Assembly (NCBI GenBank): GCA_938023735.1
Contig: CALJDK010000025.1
Coordinates: forward strand, 1 to 33,056
Length of the DNA: 33,056 nt
Reading direction: 5' to 3'
Source: an uncultured Acidimicrobiales bacterium
GTDB lineage: Bacteria; Actinomycetota; Acidimicrobiia; Acidimicrobiales; SHLQ01
The notes under the pieces were generated by a model. It was not told where the DNA came from, searched no databases, and was given only the letters and a program-made list of their open reading frames with translations. The first letter of the stretch is position 1. The number at the start of each line of letters is the position of its first letter. The position numbers and the translations under genes were made by a program. Shown in pieces: positions 6,916 to 13,912 of the stretch.

Positions 6916-8583
6916 TCAGTTCCTTTCGGAGTTGGCAAAGCCATTGGTTTCGGGGGAAGTAGGAGCAGCGGCGCCGGAAACACCGTTTCCTCGGGCGACG
7001 TCGGTGACGTCGATTTCGCGTTGACCGGCATCTTGGGCACGGGCGAGAGTTACTCGCACGCCGTCGAAACCACTCAGCTCGATTTCATGTTCGTTCCACT
7101 CGGTGACGAGCAGCTCGGCTTCTCCGCTGAGCGCATCGGCCAGCATGGCCCGAGCGTCATAGGAGGGGAATCCGAACAGACGAAGGACGGCGGTGCCGCC
7201 TGCGGGGCTGTCGCTTTCCAGGTCAAACAGGGCAATTGCACCCGAGTCGGATCCGAGCGCAACCTCGTTGCGCTGGCTCCATCGAAGGTCGAATCCCGAG
7301 TCCATGAGACGACGGCAGAACAGGTCGACCATCGGGGTGAGCTCGGCGCCGCGTGAACGAAGCACAAGCTCTTCAGGAGGGTTGGCGCCGAACGACAGTG
7401 CGGCCCCCAACGGCTTTCCCGCTGGAGCCGGAGCAGCAGCGATGGCAGACGCCTCGCGTGGACCCTTGGCAGCCTCTGCAGCCTTCTGGTCGGCAAGAAC
7501 ACGATCGAGCTTGCGCTGACCGTCTTCGAGATCGCCAAGCTCAACCTGGTCGAGGTTGATGGCGATGCCACCGTTGGCCATCGACTGGTCGGCGGCGACG
7601 AGCACGCGAACGACGTCGAGTCCGGCGCGACCATCGGCGATGGGACGCTGTCCGCTGCGGATGCAGTCGACGAAGTGACCGAGCTCGACCGACAGTGGTT
7701 CGTCAGCCTTGATGAACGGGGAAAGAACGTCGCCGTGACGGTAGGACATTGGACGGTCATGCATGTTCGGCATGTCCGGGCTTTCGACAGCCTTGTCGTA
7801 GACACGAATTGGCTCTTCGGCAACATCATCGTAAACAACCATGCGACGCTTACCAACGACGGTGGTGCGACGCACCTTGGCCGGGTCGAGCCAGCTCACG
7901 TGGATTGTGGCGGTGACGTTGGGGTTCTTGTAGCGAAGCTGCACAAACGCAACGTCTTCGCGCTCTTCGGATCCGGCGTGGCTGGATCCCCAGGCACTTA
8001 CGGTCTCGGGTGCCGAGCGGAGCAGGTAGTTGATGATGGAGATGTCGTGCGGTGCGAGGTCCCAGACGACGTTGACGTCGGGCTGGTACAGACCAAGGTT
8101 GAGGCGAGCACCGTAGATGTACAGCACTTCACCGAAACCGGACTCTTCGACAACCTCACGGAGCTTCCAGACCGACGGGTTGAACACGAAGGTGTGGCCG
8201 ACCATGAGGGCAAGGCCCTTGGACTCGGCGATGCGGGTGAGTTCGGCAGCGTGCTCGACGCTGGTAGCGAGTGGCTTTTCGATCATGGCGTGGATGCCAT
8301 GTTCGAGCGCCATCTTGCCAAGCGGGTAGTGCCCCGTTGGCGGGGTGGCGATGACGACGGCGTCGACGTGGTCGAGCGCTTCCTCGAAATCGTTAAACGA
8401 TGCAGTGACATCGAATGCGGCACTGAGTTCGTCGATACGACGTTGGTCTCGGTCGATGAGCACGACATCGACGTCGCCGCGTCCGGACAGGACACGGGTG
8501 TGTTTTGATCCCCAATATCCACATCCGACGATACCGACGCGAAGTCGGCCTGGTGATGCGGGGGAACCCGGTTGATGCTGCAC
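6916..8583 (-). CDS. Gfo/Idh/MocA dehydrogenase (WlbA/WbpB-like) with novel C-terminal extension
   Basis: 555 residues from a GTG at 8583, with AGAGGT about ten bases upstream. Residues 15-345 form a complete NAD-dependent Gfo/Idh/MocA enzyme. The Rossmann motif is VGIVGCGYWG, the MIEKPLATS motif carries the conserved EKP, and VVWDLAPHDISI carries the catalytic Asp/His. It probably oxidises C3 of UDP-GlcNAc or its uronate for the following aminotransferase. Family members usually end near residue 350. Here about 200 more residues follow: a charged Ala-rich linker, then two copies of a short module (about residues 415-453, with LMDSGFDLRW, and 476-514, with HEIELSGFDGVRV). These resemble the C-terminus of the protein encoded just upstream. 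The extension is of unknown function. The dehydrogenase call is firm; substrate by context. Confidence 0.9.
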   Translation of the reverse strand: MQHQPGSPASPGRLRVGIVGCGYWGSKHTRVLSGRGDVDVVLIDRDQRRIDELSAAFDVTASFNDFEEALDHVDAVVIATPPTGHYPLGKMALEHGIHAMIEKPLATSVEHAAELTRIAESKGLALMVGHTFVFNPSVWKLREVVEESGFGEVLYIYGARLNLGLYQPDVNVVWDLAPHDISIINYLLRSAPETVSAWGSSHAGSEEREDVAFVQLRYKNPNVTATIHVSWLDPAKVRRTTVVGKRRMVVYDDVAEEPIRVYDKAVESPDMPNMHDRPMSYRHGDVLSPFIKADEPLSVELGHFVDCIRSGQRPIADGRAGLDVVRVLVAADQSMANGGIAINLDQVELGDLEDGQRKLDRVLADQKAAEAAKGPREASAIAAAPAPAGKPLGAALSFGANPPEELVLRSRGAELTPMVDLFCRRLMDSGFDLRWSQRNEVALGSDSGAIALFDLESDSPAGGTAVLRLFGFPSYDARAMLADALSGEAELLVTEWNEHEIELSGFDGVRVTLARAQDAGQREIDVTDVARGNGVSGAAAPTSPETNGFANSERN

Positions 8584-8601
8584 GTTTACTTACCTCTTAC
8601 T

Positions 8602-8610
8602 TTGGGGGGA
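8602..8610 (-). promoter_or_regulatory. TCCCCCCAA element upstream of the dehydrogenase gene
   Basis: Exact TTGGGGGGA on the plus strand, 19-27 bases upstream of the GTG at 8583, in the 72-base gap after the preceding gene. Confidence 0.45.
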
Positions 8611-8655
8611 ATTTGGGAATGGGGAGATGAAGTGTTCTTGTCAGTCCAAACGGCG

Positions 8656-9837
8656 TCAGGACGACGCTGTCGGGTTGACGTTTACTCGGGCCAACGCACC
8701 ATCGAAGCTCGACAGTACGAGTTCGCCGGCTACGGCCCAGCGAAGCTGGAATCCGTGGTCGAGAAGCTCGAACAGCACTGCTTCGGTGGTTTCTTGCAAC
8801 TGACCGCCAACAACTTCAACGTCGGCTCGAGCGGGAAGAGGCCTTCCATCGGCATCGGTTGAAGCAGCTTCCCGCGCCGACACCGCGATCCGAATGGATT
8901 CGGTGGTGCCACGCTGGAAGACCGTCTCGCCAGACGGTCCGGATTGTGCGCTGTAGCCCATGTCGCCAAGACGATTGGCAAGCGAGCGCATGACGTCATC
9001 GACAGGGCGGCCCGTGATGTCGAGTCGAAGTCGGTCGGTAGCGCCTACCGACGTTTGGGCCTGCGGTGGGGCCGCAAGGCTTGATTGTGGTTGCGAAGCC
9101 GGCGGAGGCGTTGCAAGCAAGGCGCCGACTTGGCGGGAGATGTCGTCGGCAACCTCGGTGTCGGATCCGTTCTGCGAAACGACGGCCGTGGGCGGCGCAA
9201 GCGAGGACACCGGGCCTGGAGTGCTGAACAGTGCCGATGGGCTTGATGGAGAGTGAGCTGGCGCGACCGGTGCCACGGGTGCGGGAGCCGGGGCGGCAAG
9301 GCTTGGTGCCGGTGGAGCGACGGCGGGCACGGGGGCGACCGATGTTGGAGGCGCCGTCTGGAGCAGAGCAGCGAGCTCGTCATCGTCGATGGTGCCGGCA
9401 GTTACCATCGGGCTAGCCGGGACGGATGCAGATGGTGCTGCTGGAGCGGCCGGCGCAGCTGGTGCGGCCGGCGCAGCTGGTGCGGGAGCAGCGAATGCCG
9501 ATGCATCGATCGGGTCAACGGCTGCAGGCGCTGGAGGAGCCGCGAACGAGGAGACCGAGGTGTCGGCAACGCCGGCGCCAACGAGCTGAGGCGCAACATC
9601 AGCCGACGCCATAACGTCTGCATCTTGGGCTGCCCCTGCATGTGCTGGGGCTGCTGCGGCCGAAACCTGCGCGGTTGAGGCGGATGCCGCATTGACTTCG
9701 GGGCCGGCTGGCCAGTCGGCCACTTCGACAGCCTTTACTTTGCGACGCTTTGGAACCGCTTGGCGCCAAAGCTGCCAAGCAACAACAAGCATTGCGAAGA
9801 GAACGAGGTTAAAGACGATGAGTCCGATGTTGCTCAT
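8656..9837 (-). CDS. Membrane-anchored Ala/Pro-rich protein with shared C-terminal repeat module (unknown)
   Basis: 393 residues; the ATG at 9837 is preceded by GGAGG nine bases upstream. One N-terminal membrane helix (IGLIVFNLVLFAMLVVAWQLW) is followed by a basic KRRKVK stop-transfer segment. This suggests the rest is cytoplasmic, unless inserted the other way. Residues 50-250 are low-complexity Ala/Pro/Val with an (APA)n run. The ordered C-terminus (about 265-390) holds two related units. One is near 277-318 (DVMRSLANRLGDMGY, then GETVFQ, then SIRIAV). The other is near 351-388 (LLDHGFQLRW, then GELVLSSFDGALARVNV). The second closely matches the extension of the dehydrogenase encoded downstream. 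I recognise no known family. Position and the shared module suggest a scaffold or regulator of the polysaccharide machinery; this is inference. Confidence 0.8.
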   Translation of the reverse strand: MSNIGLIVFNLVLFAMLVVAWQLWRQAVPKRRKVKAVEVADWPAGPEVNAASASTAQVSAAAAPAHAGAAQDADVMASADVAPQLVGAGVADTSVSSFAAPPAPAAVDPIDASAFAAPAPAAPAAPAAPAAPAAPSASVPASPMVTAGTIDDDELAALLQTAPPTSVAPVPAVAPPAPSLAAPAPAPVAPVAPAHSPSSPSALFSTPGPVSSLAPPTAVVSQNGSDTEVADDISRQVGALLATPPPASQPQSSLAAPPQAQTSVGATDRLRLDITGRPVDDVMRSLANRLGDMGYSAQSGPSGETVFQRGTTESIRIAVSAREAASTDADGRPLPARADVEVVGGQLQETTEAVLFELLDHGFQLRWAVAGELVLSSFDGALARVNVNPTASS

Positions 9838-9860
9838 TGAATTGAGCCTCCGGGGGAGAG

Positions 9861-9869
9861 TTGGGGGGA
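9861..9869 (-). promoter_or_regulatory. TCCCCCCAA element upstream of the membrane-anchored protein gene
   Basis: Exact TTGGGGGGA on the plus strand, 24-32 bases upstream of the ATG at 9837 and directly before the CTCCCCCGGAGG ribosome-site region. Confidence 0.45.
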
Positions 9870-10110
9870 TATTGCGAGCAAGATGGCTCCTAAACCACTT
9901 TACGTGAGATCAATGACCACAGTACGTGATAACACCACAGGACATCAAATGATTCGTTAGGGAATTTGACACACCAAAATGAGGACTGGAAAAGGCCTCG
10001 AGATATGTCATCGTCATGCGACGAAAAGGGGGCGGACCAGTCTGAAGTACGAACGGGTCCAAATAAGTTCCCCAGGACCTCGTGACATCACTCACGACCG
10101 GCGAAGGTAC

Positions 10111-10120
10111 CTGGGGGGAA
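10111..10120 (-). promoter_or_regulatory. C-run element variant (TTCCCCCCAG)
   Basis: CTGGGGGGAA on the plus strand, one base off the TTGGGGGGA consensus, in the middle of the divergent gap 9838-10426 and far (about 275 bases) from the 9837 start. Confidence 0.35.
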
Positions 10121-10396
10121 GATCCACGCCTGCGTGGCGAAACTTAGCCGACCTTAGGCCCCTAAACAAGTACGGCGCAGCGAATACCAATCTGTGTGTC
10201 CTTTCAGCACAACCTGCGCGCTTCAACCGGTCGGTTCTCTCGGCTCAATAAGAGCGCCCGCAGGTACCACGCCGGCTTCCAATCCTTGGGGAAACCCTGC
10301 TGGCTAGTCTGGAAAGACCCTGCTCCGCACGGTACGCTTAGAAATAGTCTCATTCGAGCACCCGTCTCGCCCGAGCACCATCTCGGCCCCTCTGAG

Positions 10397-10404
10397 ACCC
10401 CCCA
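10397..10404 (+). promoter_or_regulatory. C-run element variant upstream of the acetyltransferase gene
   Basis: ACCCCCCA on the plus strand, 23-30 bases before the ATG at 10427. Orientation relative to the gene (C-run on the sense strand, followed by A) matches the sites of the minus-strand genes. Confidence 0.35.
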
Positions 10405-10426
10405 GACCTTAAGGCTCTCTACTTCT

Positions 10427-11047
10427 ATGACTTCTCCCGCCGGTGCACCCGAGAACTCCTCCCACAACCTGGATGACAATGTTGTCGTTGGCTACCACTG
10501 CGAACGCAAAGAGGTACCTCCGCTCGAGCTCGGTGATAACGCGCGGCTTCGTAGCGGCACCATTCTCTATAACGGCAGCACCATCGGGAAGAACTTCCAG
10601 ACCGGGCACAACGTAGTTGTTCGTGAAGAGTGCACCATTGGCGACAACGTGGCCATCTGGGGCAACACCGTTATCGACTACGGCTGTGTGATTGGCGACA
10701 ACGTCAAGATTCACACCGGCATCTACGTCGCCCAATTCACCATTATCGAAGATGGCGCCTTCCTTGCACCCGGCGTTAGCATCGCCAACGACCTGTACCC
10801 CGGCGACGACGACTCCGCCGACGTTATGGCAGGTCCCATCATCGAAACCGGCGCCCAGATCGGTGTCGGCGTGACACTCCTCCCCTACGTTCGTATCGGC
10901 GCCGGATCAATTATTGGTTCGGGCTCGGTCGTAAGCCGCGACATCCCGCCAGGCGTCGTTGCCTTCGGGAACCCCGCCCGCGTCAACCGCAACGTATCGG
11001 ACCTGCCGCCGGTCGCCGAGCGCAAGACCGATCACCCGCTGCGCTGA
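10427..11047 (+). CDS. Left-handed beta-helix (hexapeptide repeat) sugar N-acetyltransferase (WbpD/WlbB-like)
   Basis: 206 residues from the ATG at 10427. A longer in-frame start at 10196 is rejected because the added 77 residues are compositionally odd and unlike the family. The body is a run of hexapeptide coils. Examples are LRSGTILYNGSTIGKNFQTG, VVREECTIGDNVAIWGN, TVIDYGCVIGDNVKIH and GVGVTLLPYVRIGAGSIIGSG. It ends with VVSRDIPPGVVAFGNPARV, the typical cap of trimeric acetyl-CoA-dependent LbH transferases. Family members such as WbpD/WlbB acetylate the 3-amino group of UDP-2-acetamido-3-amino-uronate. The dehydrogenase and aminotransferase that make this substrate are encoded next door on the opposite strand. 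AAGG lies 12 bases upstream of the start. The fold is certain; substrate by context. Confidence 0.88.
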   Translation: MTSPAGAPENSSHNLDDNVVVGYHCERKEVPPLELGDNARLRSGTILYNGSTIGKNFQTGHNVVVREECTIGDNVAIWGNTVIDYGCVIGDNVKIHTGIYVAQFTIIEDGAFLAPGVSIANDLYPGDDDSADVMAGPIIETGAQIGVGVTLLPYVRIGAGSIIGSGSVVSRDIPPGVVAFGNPARVNRNVSDLPPVAERKTDHPLR

Positions 11048-11112
11048 GCCTTGGTCACCCGCTGCGCTGGGCCTTGGTCACCCGCTGCGCTGAGCCTTGG
11101 TCACCCGCTGCG
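11032..11112. repeat. 23-bp tandem repeat, about 3.5 copies, between convergent genes
   Basis: Copies begin with TCACCCGCTGCGCTG and end GCCTTGG at 11032-11054, 11055-11077 (one A-to-G change) and 11078-11100. A partial fourth copy runs from 11101 until it meets the 3' end of the minus-strand gene. The first copy encodes the last codons (THPLR-like tail) and stop of the acetyltransferase, so duplication started within the gene end. No gene function is evident. Confidence 0.9.
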
Positions 11113-11113
11113 G

Positions 11114-13909
11114 CTAGCGGAAGCTGTCGATAACCGCTTGGCCCATCGGCGTCGGGTTGAAGTCGGCATCGGCGAGCAGGGCTGGCGTTTCACCGCAGGC
11201 ATCCCAGGTATTCCAACCTGGAACGAACACCGAAACACCTAGCGACTCAAGGCGCTCGAGCGACGACGAGTACGCATCGGGCGAGCACTCGGCGGTAGCT
11301 AGTGAAATAGCGAGTCCAGGGTAGGAACTCTCGCCGTTATCGGGCGAGGCTGCGTCGGCAGCATCCTCCCAACATTGTTGAGCTGCACACGTACCGCTAC
11401 CAGTGGTGCTGTCGGGGCCATCGATTGCCTTGAAGCCAATGATGAGCTGCTTGGTGGGGTCAGCAAACGTGAGCTCGGAGATGAGCGAGCTGTCGATGCC
11501 AGGCGCAGGAGCGGTGAGGATGATAGGGGTATCGCTCCCGGTGGCTCGAACGGTGTCGATGAGAGGCTGAAATCCCAAATAGACGGTGTCGTCGGCAGCG
11601 CAACCCTCGGTGAGACAGGCTCCCTCTCCGGTGACCGGCGACGCGAACAACTCAAAGAGCACGCCCGGACGGTCGCCAACCTCGTCAGCCACCGACTGCC
11701 AGAACCGGCCCGAGTTTTCTGCGTTGGGAAGCATTCCCTGGTCATCGACGGCGACCCCACCAACACCAGTGCCGGACCAGTCGAGGCTCAACACGACCGC
11801 ATGACCTTGGGCCCGGAGGGTATCGACGTATGACAGCACGCCGTCTTGGTAGTTCTGACCCGAGAAGTCGGCCGCCACGCCCTGGGTACCAAGCCAGCAA
11901 TGTTCGTTGAGCGGCAGGCGTACGGCGTTGACCCCCCACTCGGTCATCGCTGCGGCTGAACTTTGGTCGGCGGCACCATCGAAGATGCCCCAGCCCTGTG
12001 CGCAGGCATACTGCGCACCAGCTTGGGTAACGCCCTGGAGACGCAGCGGTTCACCGGTGCCATCGACCAACACGCGGCCATCGACTCGCACGTCATCGAT
12101 CTGGGCAGGTGTGCGTATGTCCGCAGTGGAATCGGGCCCGAAGAAGTAACCAAAAAGCGCCACGATCCCAAGACCGACAACGGCAAGGAGTCCGACCAAC
12201 GGCCAGAGCTTCGAGCGGCGATCCGATGAATCGGGCGCCGGTTTCGGCGACGCCTCGGGCGACACTGCAGGTTGCTCGAGCGCTGGCTCGATGTCGGGCC
12301 GGGTCAACTCCTCGGCTGGCTTCTCCGATTTCAGTGTGTCGGCTGTCGATGCACGAAGCCGATCTGGCGCTCCCGCCGGCGCATCGGCAACATCAGCGCC
12401 GTTCGCGACCTTTTGTTCTGACTGCTGCACCTTTGAAACGACCGGCCGCGGTGCCGACTCGAGTGCCACAGCGCCCGACGACCGTCGAACGGTGGCGGTA
12501 CCTCGAGCCTCAACCCATGCACCGCTCCCCCACGCCACCGCTGGAGGAAGCGGAGCAAACGAAAGGTTGGCCGGCGATGTCTGTGCCGACGCCGAAGTGC
12601 TCCTATGACCGCCGTTGCCGTTGGGAACGCCGGGGGGCTGCGCGGACTGGCCGGAGGCCAATGGGCCAGCCCCTAGAAGAGAGCGGTTTGCAGACTCGAA
12701 ATCGGACTTAGCCGCTCTATTCCCCGGTACCGGAGCCGCAACATCGTCGCGAAGATCGATCAGTGCTGAGCCACTGCCAGCGGTCTGGTCGCCATCTCCA
12801 TCAGAACCGGTATCGTTATCGGTCGCAACATCACCAGCAGCGGGAGCGGCGGCCGGAAGGCGAGATTTGTCGAACTTGCGGCCCCATGCGATGAAGGGCT
12901 TTTCGATCATTCGATGCAGGACAACCGAGATCCCAACGGAAAGTGTGTACCCGATAATCAAGGTCAAAATGTCGTCGAGGCGCCCGCCATCAGAGGGAAT
13001 CAGCCGTTCGGCGAACCCCAGAACCGCAGGGTGAATCAGGTACACGGCGTAGCTGAGCGTTCCCAACCAGGCCAGCGGACCAAACCCGAGCGCCCGGCTA
13101 ATGGTGTGGCGCGGTTGCAGAACCATCGCCCCCACAAACAGGGCTGTCGGGAATGCCAACAGCTCAAATGCCCAGCGAGCCTCGGTGACACCGAGCACCA
13201 CGCAGATCAGCCCGAGCACCCAATACGTCGCAGGGTTCTGCAAGAACCCGAGCCGCTCGAACCAGCGTTTGTTGTGCAAAGCAAAGGCCATTGCGGCGCC
13301 GATAAGGATGTGACCGTAGGGCTCGATCAATGCAACGGGATGGCCGAAATGGGGCCAGATGAGACCACTGGCCAGCAGCAACGAACCGAGAATGAGAGAG
13401 AGGGGAAGCCGGAACCGACTGCTCTTCATGAACCCGAACGCGAGGAACGGCCAAACCATGTAGAACTTCTCTTCGATACCAAGTGACCACGAGTGGTTAA
13501 ACGGAACCTCAACCTCGTTCAGCAGTAGCGGCACTTCGGAGAAATACAGCAGGTAGTACGGCAGCGCGGCATTGAAATCGCCTGCCTTGTCGGCGTCGAA
13601 CAGATGCACGAGCACGGCGTACGCGGCGAGCACGATGTAGTACAGCGGCAAAATTCGAAAGACGCGTCGAAGGAAGAAGCCTTTGATCGAAAGAGCGCCC
13701 TTCGACTCTTCTTCGCGAAGCGCCAGCATGGTGATGAGGTACCCGGACAGCACGAAGAAGACCGTGACGCCGCGTTCGCCCTGCAAGAACTCGAGCGGCG
13801 AATCGCGTGTGTGCCAGGTGACCACTAGGGCGGCTGACAGCGCCCGAAGCCCGTCGAGCGGGAAAAAGTAACGGGTCGCCTGGTAGTCGGCGAACGAAGT
13901 TCTAGCCAC
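11114..13909 (-). CDS. Acyltransferase-3 (OafA-like) fused to a degenerate GH5-like domain
   Basis: 931 residues from a GTG at 13909, three bases after the stop of the glycosyltransferase gene, with GGAAG about ten bases upstream. Residues 1-345 are a membrane acyltransferase-3. It has LDGLRALSAALVVTWHTRD with the conserved His, GVTVFFVLSGYLIT, RRVFRILPLYY and NHSWSLGIEEKFYMVWPF, with about ten helices. A long polar Ala/Gly/Ser linker (345-565) leads to another helix (WPLVGLLAVVGLGIVALFGYFFG). An extracytoplasmic cellulase-like domain (about 605-931) follows, with RLQGVTQAG, WGVNAVRLPLNEHCWLG and GWNTWDACGE. At the position where GH5 enzymes have the catalytic Asn-Glu-Pro, this protein has LFELFASP, so the acid/base Glu seems missing. 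It probably O-acylates the glycan and may bind it through the dead hydrolase domain. Confidence 0.85.
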   Translation of the reverse strand: MARTSFADYQATRYFFPLDGLRALSAALVVTWHTRDSPLEFLQGERGVTVFFVLSGYLITMLALREEESKGALSIKGFFLRRVFRILPLYYIVLAAYAVLVHLFDADKAGDFNAALPYYLLYFSEVPLLLNEVEVPFNHSWSLGIEEKFYMVWPFLAFGFMKSSRFRLPLSLILGSLLLASGLIWPHFGHPVALIEPYGHILIGAAMAFALHNKRWFERLGFLQNPATYWVLGLICVVLGVTEARWAFELLAFPTALFVGAMVLQPRHTISRALGFGPLAWLGTLSYAVYLIHPAVLGFAERLIPSDGGRLDDILTLIIGYTLSVGISVVLHRMIEKPFIAWGRKFDKSRLPAAAPAAGDVATDNDTGSDGDGDQTAGSGSALIDLRDDVAAPVPGNRAAKSDFESANRSLLGAGPLASGQSAQPPGVPNGNGGHRSTSASAQTSPANLSFAPLPPAVAWGSGAWVEARGTATVRRSSGAVALESAPRPVVSKVQQSEQKVANGADVADAPAGAPDRLRASTADTLKSEKPAEELTRPDIEPALEQPAVSPEASPKPAPDSSDRRSKLWPLVGLLAVVGLGIVALFGYFFGPDSTADIRTPAQIDDVRVDGRVLVDGTGEPLRLQGVTQAGAQYACAQGWGIFDGAADQSSAAAMTEWGVNAVRLPLNEHCWLGTQGVAADFSGQNYQDGVLSYVDTLRAQGHAVVLSLDWSGTGVGGVAVDDQGMLPNAENSGRFWQSVADEVGDRPGVLFELFASPVTGEGACLTEGCAADDTVYLGFQPLIDTVRATGSDTPIILTAPAPGIDSSLISELTFADPTKQLIIGFKAIDGPDSTTGSGTCAAQQCWEDAADAASPDNGESSYPGLAISLATAECSPDAYSSSLERLESLGVSVFVPGWNTWDACGETPALLADADFNPTPMGQAVIDSFR

Positions 13910-13912
13910 GGG

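Larger units (their letters stand above)
9838..10426. promoter_or_regulatory. Divergent intergenic region, polysaccharide cluster
   Basis: This 589-base gap separates the divergent genes starting at 9837 (minus) and 10427 (plus) and should hold both promoters. I see two direct copies of TACGTGA exactly 22 bases apart (9901-9907, 9923-9929) and three C/G-run elements (9861, 10111, 10397). There is also an inverted repeat CCACGC-CT-GCGTGG around 10125-10138. An upstream in-frame extension of the plus gene to 10196 exists but has no family similarity. No clear -35/-10 pair can be named. Confidence 0.5.

Noticed and set aside
6064..7356. A 430-residue open frame on the plus strand opposite the aminotransferase and dehydrogenase genes
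   Set aside because: It is the antisense shadow of two strongly supported enzymes in a GC-rich genome; its protein is Gly/Val-rich with no family motif.
7675..8508. A 277-residue plus-strand open frame opposite the dehydrogenase
   Set aside because: Antisense to the Rossmann and catalytic regions of a clear Gfo/Idh enzyme; no ribosome site or recognisable product.
10196..10426. 77-residue N-terminal extension of the hexapeptide acetyltransferase
   Set aside because: The extra peptide is unlike the family, and the region carries C-run and repeat elements expected of a promoter; the ATG at 10427 gives a normal protein.
11032..11112. Possible CRISPR array
   Set aside because: The 23-bp units are directly adjacent with no spacers, only 3.5 copies, and there are no cas genes.
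12632..12637. Six-base G run as another C-run element
   Set aside because: It lies deep within the linker-coding part of the acyltransferase fusion, away from any start, and its flanks (CCGGGGGGCTG) do not match TTGGGGGGA.
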